Part shown: positions 17,137 through 25,489 of the stretch, piece after piece
Layout: each line of letters opens with the position of its first letter
Position numbering within the stretch: position 1 is the first letter of the stretch
Assembly: GCA_021736185.1 (NCBI GenBank)
Contig: JAIPGJ010000011.1
Coordinates: 1 to 42,595, forward strand
Length of the DNA: 42,595 nt
Direction of reading: 5' to 3'
Source of the DNA: Fidelibacterota bacterium
GTDB taxonomy: Bacteria > Fidelibacterota > UBA8477 > JABMPR01
Translations under genes and position numbers: made by a program
Notes under the pieces: model-generated
What the model was told of the DNA's origin: nothing
Database searches by the model: none
Seen by the model: the letters and a program-made list of their open reading frames with translations, nothing else

Positions 17137-19581
17137 CTACTTTATTTCCACCTTGACTGGCATGACCATCTGGATTTTCCCACCCTCTATGATGGGAATG
17201 AGATCATTGACTTTCAGTGATTCAAGAACATTACTCGAGAGCAAATCAATCTGAGCCCTCTGGTTAAACATGTTCTTGAAATCAGTCTTTTTCTCCCGGC
17301 GGGGCAATTCCACGATTTCTACATCACCCTCGATGCCTGCAGCTTTTTTAGCCAGCTCAATGGCATCATAGTAGCCACCCACCTCATCAATGAGGCCATA
17401 CTTTTTAGCATCCAATCCAGTCCAGACTCTACCCAGGGCCAGGCTATCCAGTGCATCTACATCATTGAGACCTTCACGACCCTTGACGACCCGTTCTTTG
17501 AACTTTAAATAGGTGTCGTTGATGGATTCCAGAATCAGGGCGTTTTCTTCTTCTGTAGCCAGACGACTGCCACTGGCGAAATCAGCATTTTTACCCATTT
17601 TGATGCCTTCTGAATGGACACCAAAGCGCTCCATGAGCTGGGAAAAATTGAGACGCATCCCAATGACACCAATGGATCCGGTGATGGTAGATGGATAAGC
17701 GATAATACTATCAGCCTGACAGGCGATATAATAGCCCCCTGAAGCCGCCACATCGGACATGGAGGCGATAAAGGGTTTAATGTTGGCCGAATCGGTTTCA
17801 GTTGTTTTGAGAATTTCCCGCCACATGATGTCCGATGCCAGGGCCGACCCGCCGCCGCTGTCTATACGCAGGACAATGGCCTTGATGCTCTTGTCTTCAC
17901 GGGCTTCCTTGATAGCATTGGCAATGGTTTCATCACCCATGCTGGTCGATCCAGCAGGTCCCCGCTTGCTTTTTCCTGAAACGATACCACCCACCGCATA
18001 GATCACGGCAATTTGATCGCTCACCTTGTCATCACGCCAGGCGTACTGATACTCCGGGATTTCTGTTTTGACCTTCACTTTGACGATTTTCACTTTACCA
18101 TCATTGAGATCATCTACATAGTCATCGAATTCATCTGGATACATGGTTCCTGTGATAAGGCCTGCAACCCGGGCTTTGGTTGTGAGCATATAGGGACCAT
18201 TATCTACGATCTCCCGGGTTTTTTCAATATCCCAATCTTTGCCTTCAGCAATTCCGGCAATAAACTCGTCGTAGATACCTTCCAGCAGCTGGGAATAATT
18301 CACCCGCATGGCCTCAGACATTGTATCATTGAGATAGGTATCAGCAGCCGTCTTGAAGGGGCTTACCCGCCAGACTTCAGGGACAATAGAAAGCGTGTCC
18401 AGAAGTCCTCGGAAAAAGGTGACCTCCATGGCCAGGCCACGAAGATCCACGCCGGCCATCTCATGAACATAGATTTCATCGGCCATGGACAGCAAATAAG
18501 TCGTCGCATTGCCAAGACCAAATTTACTATAGACGATAATTTCTTTCCCTGCATCATGGAAACGCTGAAAGGCATCTCTCATTTCGGTCATCTTACTGAA
18601 TCCTGCGCGGACATTGCCCAGATCGATGATCATCCCATCAACATCAGGATCTTCAGTGTATTCCTGCATCTCATCAACAAAGTTTTTTAGCTGTTTGCCA
18701 TAAACAGCGGGACTGCCAATGAAAGGGATGTCCATATCAAACTTGATGGGAAACTTTGGCTTTTTGATTTCTGGTTCTTCTATAAAGAGACCATCCAGTT
18801 TCATGCGCAGGTAGGTTTTGGTATCTTTCTTAAGGGCTTTCTCGCCAAAAACAGAACGATAGGGATTCTCTGTTGATCGGAGAACCAGGGTCTGAGATGA
18901 AAAACTACTGGAATTGCCATGACTCTCAACACCCATATCAGGCATGAAGATGCTCAGTGAAATCCCGTAATTGCTGTTACCCAGTTCTGAAAAAGCGTTT
19001 AATCTTACCCCTTTGATCGGCTCTATAAATCCCGTGAGGAAACCGTCTGTGTCAGAATTACCCTCAGTGATACCCAGGTCAAACCCGGCACCTATTCGAC
19101 CGGTTCTGTTTTGGACCGCGAACCCCGTATTCAGTTTGAGGGGATCAGAGTCTCCGGACCAGACATTCTGAATCTGGGCACCCAAAGCCAGCATGGGAAA
19201 GGGACGATGCATCCAACCCAGGTCAAAACGGCCCTCTTTCCAGCGGGAATTATCAAAACTATAGGTGAAACCAATGCTTTGCGATTTTGTAAGCTTTATT
19301 CCCTGACTAAACCTCCAGATATTGGTGGCCGAAACCACATCCCACTGATAGGCAAATCCGGTGTTTTTTGATTGACTAAAATAGGCGAAGTCCCTGGTAA
19401 AAGCGGATCCGTCAAAGTGGGCCATCAGCATGGTTTCGGTATGGTTGTTAAAACCCAAGCCGGCAGGATTATAACGGATGGCCATGGGATCGTCTATGGC
19501 TGCCACTGCAGGCTGTACCACCTGGATTTGAGCCATGAGTAGACTCGTACTAATTATAAATAATGCTATGGTTCTGACCAT
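17137..19581 (-). CDS. sppA: Signal peptide peptidase SppA (67K-type duplicated protease) fused to N-terminal outer-membrane-barrel-like domain
   Basis: Signal peptide MVRTIALFIISTSLLMAQ; PAVAAIDDPMAIRYNPAGLGF barrel N-terminus; RVSPFKTAADTYLNDTMSE (Lys) and SMSDVAASGGYYIACQAD (Ser). ORF caller start 19704; ATG 19581 with AGGA upstream preferred. Confidence 0.88.
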   Translation of the reverse strand: MVRTIALFIISTSLLMAQIQVVQPAVAAIDDPMAIRYNPAGLGFNNHTETMLMAHFDGSAFTRDFAYFSQSKNTGFAYQWDVVSATNIWRFSQGIKLTKSQSIGFTYSFDNSRWKEGRFDLGWMHRPFPMLALGAQIQNVWSGDSDPLKLNTGFAVQNRTGRIGAGFDLGITEGNSDTDGFLTGFIEPIKGVRLNAFSELGNSNYGISLSIFMPDMGVESHGNSSSFSSQTLVLRSTENPYRSVFGEKALKKDTKTYLRMKLDGLFIEEPEIKKPKFPIKFDMDIPFIGSPAVYGKQLKNFVDEMQEYTEDPDVDGMIIDLGNVRAGFSKMTEMRDAFQRFHDAGKEIIVYSKFGLGNATTYLLSMADEIYVHEMAGVDLRGLAMEVTFFRGLLDTLSIVPEVWRVSPFKTAADTYLNDTMSEAMRVNYSQLLEGIYDEFIAGIAEGKDWDIEKTREIVDNGPYMLTTKARVAGLITGTMYPDEFDDYVDDLNDGKVKIVKVKVKTEIPEYQYAWRDDKVSDQIAVIYAVGGIVSGKSKRGPAGSTSMGDETIANAIKEAREDKSIKAIVLRIDSGGGSALASDIMWREILKTTETDSANIKPFIASMSDVAASGGYYIACQADSIIAYPSTITGSIGVIGMRLNFSQLMERFGVHSEGIKMGKNADFASGSRLATEEENALILESINDTYLKFKERVVKGREGLNDVDALDSLALGRVWTGLDAKKYGLIDEVGGYYDAIELAKKAAGIEGDVEIVELPRREKKTDFKNMFNQRAQIDLLSSNVLESLKVNDLIPIIEGGKIQMVMPVKVEIK

Positions 19582-19666
19582 AAAAGCCATCCTTTCGCTA
19601 ATCGCTTGAAACCAATCTTTAAAGCTTAATAACAAGGCTTCTTGAACCTGGTGCCATAATGTCAAA

Positions 19667-20218
19667 TTATGCTTTGAAGGGTTCAAAGGAAACAAAGTCG
19701 GCATGGTGGACGATTATTGATTCAACAGTTCTTATTCCCAAATCTCCCTCTTTGGAGTGGGTAGCGATAATATGCTGAACCTCGGCCGGCAATTCAAACT
19801 GAAAAGCAATGGCTGCACCGCTGAAGGGATGACGCACAATTTTTCCCATGGAGCTGGTACCCAGTTTGCCGTCTTGCATCTCATATTCAAGGAGCTTGCC
19901 AATATCAATCAGAATGGCTCCTGAAATCAAAATGTCCATATCGATTTTCATGGCATCACCAAAATTTTCCTGCATGCGTTTGGCAATATCCACGGCCAAC
20001 TGGACACAGGTTCTTTTGTGATTCATGAATGAAACATTGACATCTTTAATTAACAGACTAAAGGGTATCACCTCAAGATCTTCGGGAGAGAGGACACTAT
20101 TTTCAATGGCCCAAACCCAGGCATTCAAGGTTTTCTCACGCAATTCCTTATCTTTGATCCATTTGATCTCAGGCCAGATTTTTAGTACTTTATCTTTCAC
20201 TATTAGAATCTCCTTCAT
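19667..20218 (-). CDS. HD-domain phosphohydrolase-like protein
   Basis: MNHKRTCVQLA...ILIDIGKLLEYE...HPFSGAAIAF...ATHSKEGD...HHADFVSF. Confidence 0.85.
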   Translation of the reverse strand: MKEILIVKDKVLKIWPEIKWIKDKELREKTLNAWVWAIENSVLSPEDLEVIPFSLLIKDVNVSFMNHKRTCVQLAVDIAKRMQENFGDAMKIDMDILISGAILIDIGKLLEYEMQDGKLGTSSMGKIVRHPFSGAAIAFQFELPAEVQHIIATHSKEGDLGIRTVESIIVHHADFVSFEPFKA

Positions 20219-20238
20219 TCTTTCTATAATCTTTTTCG

Positions 20239-20363
20239 TGTCACCCTGAGCGGAGTCGAAGGGTCTTAATACACTTTGTCATGCCCTGCTTTGTTGCTCC
20301 GTTACAAGTCAATAAATCACCCATTATACTGATCTCATACCCCTCGACTCCGCTCGGGGTGAC
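20239..20363. repeat. Composite of two inverted TCACCCTGAGCGGAGTCGAAGGG elements
   Basis: tgtcaccctgagcggagtcgaaggg at 20239-20263 and ccctcgactccgctcggggtgac at 20341-20363. Confidence 0.7.
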
Positions 20364-20389
20364 GGACCAGTTACTGCATATTTACTTTT

Positions 20390-21961
20390 CTATTTTAAAT
20401 TTTCTATTTTAAAAATCGTATCCATCACCGTCCCATCCACCCACTTTACCACACCAATGGGCTGGTCAGTGAGTTTTGGCTTCTGGGGTGAGCCACCGAT
20501 CAGATCATCAATCTCGGCCTTGAGCTCCTGAATGGTTCGAATAGGTAAGCCACTATCCCTGGTTGCCTCAATTAAATCACTTCTCAAAGGGTTAATGGCG
20601 ATTCCACGTTCAGTGATAATCACATCAATCAACTCACCAGGACCTACCAGAGTGGTCACTTCATCGACGATGACGGGTATGCGATCACGGAATGCCGGGA
20701 TGGGGAGAATCGTACATTTACTAAACAAACAATTTTGCCACCCACCAATCCCGTGAAGCATCTGTCCGTCTGAATGGGTCACGACATTGGCATTAAAATT
20801 CACATCCACTTCAGTCGCGCCGAGAACCACGACATCCAGCAGAGAGGCAAAATTACCCTTGCCATGCCAGTTATAGCTGGTAAAAGGTGAGGTGTTGACA
20901 TGTCCTTCATTTTCTCGCATGGACCTTACACCATCCAGGTCAAAGGTCTGACCATCAAGAATATAGTCGGTGAGTCCTTCCTCCAGCATTTCCACCAGAT
21001 ATTTGGTTGATCCGCCACGCACAAAGCGAGCTTTTACTCCAGTCTCTATCATCATCTCTTTCAGATAGATGGCAAAAGCCAAAGCCGTTCCACCGGCGCC
21101 AGCCTGAAAACTGAAGCCCTCCTTCATGATTCCGGCGGCTTTCACGAATTTTGCAGTAAGTTCGGCAATATACAGACGATCCGGTGATTTGGTGAGCTCT
21201 GTAGTACCTGAAACAATTTTTTCTGGCTCACCAACCTTGTCCAGAACCACGACATAATCCACATTTTGCCCCTGAATCTGCCAGGGATAACAGGGAAAGG
21301 GAACCAGATTGTCAGTCACAACAATCACTTTATCAGCATACATCGAATCCGCCAGCCCAAAGCCCAATAATCCACAGGCTGAGGGACCCCGATCACCCGT
21401 GGCATTTCCAATGGAATCCGCGGTGGGAGCTGCTAACACGGCGATATCGATATGGACCTCACCGTCCTGGATGGATTGCCAACGACCACCATGGGACCGC
21501 AGAACTGCCAAGCCGTCCATTTTGCCTTCTGAAGCATACTTGCCCAGCGGTCCGTTCAGGGAACCTTCAATGTGATGTATGAGACCGCTTTCCAGATGTC
21601 TGATCATGGGCTCATGGCAGGGAAAAGCGGCACTTGGAAACCACATCAAACCTTTAGCGCCTATTTCTTCAGCGGCATCAAAGACCTGATTCATCACCAG
21701 ATCTCCATTGCGAAAATGGTGGTGGGAAGAAATGGTCATGCCATCTTTGAGTCCCGCCAACTGCAGGGCTTCCTTGATTGAGCCCACAACCTTATTCCCA
21801 TCCATGGGATAATCGCTGCAGGAAGCAATGGGTGGTGCAGCCTTGTGGCCCACCGGCCTGTAGCCATTCACACCCTGATAGGGGACCTGAGCTTTGCCAT
21901 TAACTTCTGTTGGCACCATCCGACCCGCTGCATTTTTTACCATCTCATACTTCTTATTCAT
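20390..21961 (-). CDS. citF: Citrate lyase alpha subunit (citrate CoA-transferase)
   Basis: TISSHHHFRNGD, FQAGAGGTALAFAIYLKE, GGWQNCLFSKCTILPIPAFRDRIPV, C-terminal VKWVDGTVMDTIFKI. Confidence 0.95.
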   Translation of the reverse strand: MNKKYEMVKNAAGRMVPTEVNGKAQVPYQGVNGYRPVGHKAAPPIASCSDYPMDGNKVVGSIKEALQLAGLKDGMTISSHHHFRNGDLVMNQVFDAAEEIGAKGLMWFPSAAFPCHEPMIRHLESGLIHHIEGSLNGPLGKYASEGKMDGLAVLRSHGGRWQSIQDGEVHIDIAVLAAPTADSIGNATGDRGPSACGLLGFGLADSMYADKVIVVTDNLVPFPCYPWQIQGQNVDYVVVLDKVGEPEKIVSGTTELTKSPDRLYIAELTAKFVKAAGIMKEGFSFQAGAGGTALAFAIYLKEMMIETGVKARFVRGGSTKYLVEMLEEGLTDYILDGQTFDLDGVRSMRENEGHVNTSPFTSYNWHGKGNFASLLDVVVLGATEVDVNFNANVVTHSDGQMLHGIGGWQNCLFSKCTILPIPAFRDRIPVIVDEVTTLVGPGELIDVIITERGIAINPLRSDLIEATRDSGLPIRTIQELKAEIDDLIGGSPQKPKLTDQPIGVVKWVDGTVMDTIFKIENLK

Positions 21962-21995
21962 GTTTTTCCCTTAAACCAAAATTTTTCTGCTTCCC

Positions 21996-22028
21996 GAAAC
22001 CAATTTCCGCGCCAGCTAAATTGGTTTC
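21996..22028. promoter_or_regulatory. 11-bp perfect hairpin in citDE-citF intergenic region
   Basis: gaaaccaattt-ccgcgccagct-aaattggtttc. Confidence 0.55.
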
Positions 22029-22060
22029 GAGAAATAATTACAAGTTTCAAGGAGCAATTA

Positions 22061-22089
22061 AAACCTGTTTGGCTTCGCGAAAACAGGTT
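22061..22089 (-). terminator. Hairpin immediately after citDE stop, with T-run on minus strand
   Basis: aacctgttt-ggcttcgcga-aaacaggtt; minus strand continues ttttaattg. Confidence 0.55.
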
Positions 22090-22093
22090 GTTA

Positions 22094-23311
22094 CTACTCC
22101 GCAGTCGCTTCTTTCCAATTCTCTGCGACCAAACCTGTTTCTATCGCCATTCGAATGGTGCGTTGGGCGCGCTTGACCACTGGAGGATCTATCATCTTAG
22201 AGCCAACAGCAACGACGCCCAGTCCCCTGGATTCAGCCTCATCCGCAGCCATAATGATTGTTTGTGCTCTTGATATCTCAGCCGCTGATGGAGCAAACTC
22301 CTCATGAATGGGTCTAATTTGTCTGGGGTGAATACAACCCATTCCATCAAAACCCATGGATTTAGTCACACGAACGGATTCCCTCAGGGCTTCCTCGTTA
22401 CTCACATCGCTAAACACCGTATCGATGGGTTGAATTCCGGCAGCTCTGGCGGCGTTCACCAGCATGGATCGAGCAAAGAAGGACTCCTTGCCCTCCAGGG
22501 TTCGTTGGGTTCCAATATCAGCCGTGTAATCTTCCAGGCCCATGGCCAGGCCGACATTGTTTTTGCTCGCCATGGCTATGGCGTGGGCATTTAACACACC
22601 CAGAGCACTCTCCAGGATCGGCATATAGTAAACTTTTTTATCCAGACCCTTTTCATGAAGGATAGATTGAACCTTGGCCTCCATGGCAATGACCTGGCCA
22701 GCAGTCTCTGCTTTGGGTAAAAGAATGGTATGAACGTTATGGGGAATAATGGCTTCCAGATCCTCCATACCCAATTCGCCCTGATTAATCCTGACCATAC
22801 GCTCAGCGCCGAAGAAATCCAGTGTACGCAGAGCATTTCTTACGATATAGCGCGCAGCATCTTTTTCTCCAGGGGGTACTGAATCCTCAAGATCCAGAAT
22901 GATACAGTCTGGTTTGTGTATTCCGGCATTTAAAAAAAGTTTGGGTTGATTGCCCGGCAAATACAGCCGACTGCGTCGAAATCGTCCAAATGAAGTTCCA
23001 TATTGAGCATGGGTTTTGAACTCGGGCAGCACTTCAATAGCAATTTCTGGATGAGCTCGCTTGACCACCGTTTCTATTTGAGCCATCATGACAAAAGGGA
23101 GGGCACCAAAATCCTTGATTTCAAAGGAGCCTGATTCGATCCCTAAACTGGCCAGCGTTTTTTCCACCAAATCCCGGATGGCATTTGAAAACAGCGCATC
23201 GACTTTGCTTTCAATCTCAATTTTAAGTGGTTCTGAACCGGGTTTATAAAATACCTGGCAATCAGATTTAATGATTGTCCCCAGGGGGCCTGATTGAAAC
23301 ATCTTACTCAT
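22094..23311 (-). CDS. Citrate lyase gamma (acyl-carrier, CitD) - beta (CitE) fusion protein
   Basis: N-term LGTIIKSDCQVFYKPGSEPLKIEIESKVDALFSNAIRDLVEKTLASLGI...DFGALPFVMMAQIE (CitD-like); then RSRLYLPGNQPKLFLNAGIHKPDCIILDLEDSVPPGEKDAARYIVRNAL (CitE). Confidence 0.9.
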   Translation of the reverse strand: MSKMFQSGPLGTIIKSDCQVFYKPGSEPLKIEIESKVDALFSNAIRDLVEKTLASLGIESGSFEIKDFGALPFVMMAQIETVVKRAHPEIAIEVLPEFKTHAQYGTSFGRFRRSRLYLPGNQPKLFLNAGIHKPDCIILDLEDSVPPGEKDAARYIVRNALRTLDFFGAERMVRINQGELGMEDLEAIIPHNVHTILLPKAETAGQVIAMEAKVQSILHEKGLDKKVYYMPILESALGVLNAHAIAMASKNNVGLAMGLEDYTADIGTQRTLEGKESFFARSMLVNAARAAGIQPIDTVFSDVSNEEALRESVRVTKSMGFDGMGCIHPRQIRPIHEEFAPSAAEISRAQTIIMAADEAESRGLGVVAVGSKMIDPPVVKRAQRTIRMAIETGLVAENWKEATAE

Positions 23312-23371
23312 TGTCGCTGCACCTTAAAAAAGGGGGGTTAAAATCCATTTTTTCATCTCTGTCATAGGTCG

Positions 23372-23396
23372 ATTCGATATAGAAAAATTATCGAAT
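23372..23396. promoter_or_regulatory. Putative operator: inverted repeat ATTCGATA-N9-TATCGAAT upstream of citDE
   Basis: attcgatatagaaaaattatcgaat, about 60 bp upstream of the minus-strand citDE start. Confidence 0.45.
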
Positions 23397-23509
23397 GTGG
23401 ACGGCAAATATACTCGCCAAATTCAACCCCTTCAACCATTACCGGACAAGGGATAATAAATAATTTGATACAAACAAACTAAAATGGAAAACCCTTGTCC
23501 CGTGCCGAT

Positions 23510-24601
23510 TTATCCTGAAGCAATAGTTCTATTTTGTTGAATCAGTTCCAGAATTTTCAGATTGGCTTTAGGAAAGGCAAACTGCTTGAGTTCAGCCATG
23601 GATACCCAACGATTTTCTGAAGCAGCGTGTGTCTGAGCTTCACCTTCGATCCAATCACAGAACCAGGCAGTGAGGGTGATTTTAAAATGGGTGTAAGCAT
23701 GTTGAATGGTGCCAATCTTCTCGCCTAACCCCACCTCCAGCCCCGTCTCTTCCATGACTTCGCGGAGGAGAGCCGTTTCGCCGGTCTCGCCGGTCTCAAT
23801 TTTTCCACCGGGGAATTCCCAGAGGCCACCCAGCAATCCACTTTCAGGACGTCTCTGGATGAGAACCTGTTGGTCTTTACAAATTAATCCAACCACAATA
23901 TGATAATGTGGAATTCGCTTTCGTGATGGTTTTACGGGGTAGTCCTCCATATCGCCAGCCTGTCTGGCTTGACAAATCTGGTTTACAGGACAATGGGGAC
24001 AATCGGGATTGCGGGGCGTGCAAAGGACTCGCCCCAGATCCATGAGACCTTGGTTAAAGGCCGCAGCCTGTTTGCCAGGAATGAGGGTTACGAGTTTCGC
24101 CCTGATATCAGACCTGGTTCTTGACAGAGTAATGTTGGCTTTTAGTTGTGTGAGACGGGCAAATACCCGGAGTACATTGCCATCAATTAACGGCACTTTC
24201 ATACCGAATGCCAGGCTGGCGATGGCTGCTGCAGTATAGGGACCAATGCCCGGAATTTTCAGCAACGCATCCATTTCCTGAGGGAGCTTTCCATCAAACA
24301 CATCCATGACAAATTTTGCCCCACGATGGAGATTCCTGGCCCTGGAATAATAACCCAGACCTTCCCAGCTTTTTAACACCTCATCCTGCTTGGCGACAGC
24401 CAGCCGGCTGATGGTAGGGTATTCATGTAACCATCGTTGGTAGTAAGGCCAAACTGTGGTGACCTGGGTTTGCTGCAGCATCACTTCAGCCACCCAGATA
24501 GCATATGGATTTAAATTACCCCGGCCAGGAACGGCTACTTGTGCCCGCTCAGATTGGAACCATTTTATGAGTTTTTTTGAAAAGTTATGTTGATTTAACA
24601 A
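23510..24601 (-). CDS. mutY: A/G-specific adenine glycosylase MutY with C-terminal NUDIX-like domain
   Basis: WVAEVMLQQTQV, IPGIGPYTAAAIASLAFG, CTPRNPDCPHCPVNQIC, GGLWEFPGGKIETGETGETALLREVMEETGLE. Confidence 0.96.
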   Translation of the reverse strand: MLNQHNFSKKLIKWFQSERAQVAVPGRGNLNPYAIWVAEVMLQQTQVTTVWPYYQRWLHEYPTISRLAVAKQDEVLKSWEGLGYYSRARNLHRGAKFVMDVFDGKLPQEMDALLKIPGIGPYTAAAIASLAFGMKVPLIDGNVLRVFARLTQLKANITLSRTRSDIRAKLVTLIPGKQAAAFNQGLMDLGRVLCTPRNPDCPHCPVNQICQARQAGDMEDYPVKPSRKRIPHYHIVVGLICKDQQVLIQRRPESGLLGGLWEFPGGKIETGETGETALLREVMEETGLEVGLGEKIGTIQHAYTHFKITLTAWFCDWIEGEAQTHAASENRWVSMAELKQFAFPKANLKILELIQQNRTIASG

Positions 24602-24609
24602 CTGAAAGA

Positions 24610-25479
24610 TCAGGAATTGTTTTGATCAGCCAGTGCTTTGATGTGGGTATAATTTGAGCCACAGCAGGCTCCGATAAATTCAACACCCAACTCCTTAACC
24701 TCTGCAGCCCAGATGGCAAAAGCTGCTGGCGATACCTTATTATTCTTTTTCTTCTTTTTCCCCTCAGCTTGTTCCAACTGAAGATTGGGATAAGCTAACA
24801 AAGGCACGGATATCGCCTGACGTAATTCACCGAGGGCCATTTTTGAGACTTCCAGATTGGAGCAGTTTACGCCAATAGCCGAGACACCTTTTTTTTCGAG
24901 ATATCTTGCTGTAGCGACAAGATCATCTCCATTGTAGATATTGCCCTCTCCATTCAGGGTGAAGGAAACCCAGACCGGTTTTTCATATCGTAAGGCTAAA
25001 TCGGTTAACCCCTTGGCTTCTCTTGCAGAATTCATGGTTTCTAATAACAACATATCTGTTGAATGGTGTGCCAGATTATCCAATTGGGCATCATGCCAGG
25101 GACGTGAAATAATGTTCCCTGGAAATTCCTTTGGGCTCCAGCAGTCAGCCAGCGGCGCAATAGAAGCAGCAATCTTCACATCTTTCCCCGACTCTTGAAC
25201 CGTCTTCCAGGCAAGCCTGATAGCCAGCAAGGTTAAAGCCCGGGCTCGGGTATGGGCATCAACGCCGGAAAGGCCTGCCTGATGCAGGGCATAGGGTGTG
25301 GTTCTAAATGTATTGGTTGTGATAACCTGGGCACCAGCTTCAATATTTTCCTTATGAATCTTAGAAATGTCTTCCGGATTGGATTGCAGAACCGTAGCTG
25401 ACCAGAGGGGCGCAGTTAGTTTGTGACCCATCTCCTCGAGGCGGGATCCCATGGCAGAATCAAGAATAACAGCTCGCAT
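24610..25479 (-). CDS. Homocysteine S-methyltransferase family protein
   Basis: LDSAMGSRLEE, ITTNTFRTT, GVNCSN, GACCGSNYTHI. Confidence 0.9.
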   Translation of the reverse strand: MRAVILDSAMGSRLEEMGHKLTAPLWSATVLQSNPEDISKIHKENIEAGAQVITTNTFRTTPYALHQAGLSGVDAHTRARALTLLAIRLAWKTVQESGKDVKIAASIAPLADCWSPKEFPGNIISRPWHDAQLDNLAHHSTDMLLLETMNSAREAKGLTDLALRYEKPVWVSFTLNGEGNIYNGDDLVATARYLEKKGVSAIGVNCSNLEVSKMALGELRQAISVPLLAYPNLQLEQAEGKKKKKNNKVSPAAFAIWAAEVKELGVEFIGACCGSNYTHIKALADQNNS

Positions 25480-25489
25480 GAAGGCCGGC

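Noticed and set aside
18013-18690. 225-aa + strand ORF
   Set aside because: Fully antisense to the well-supported sppA gene; composition atypical for a protein.
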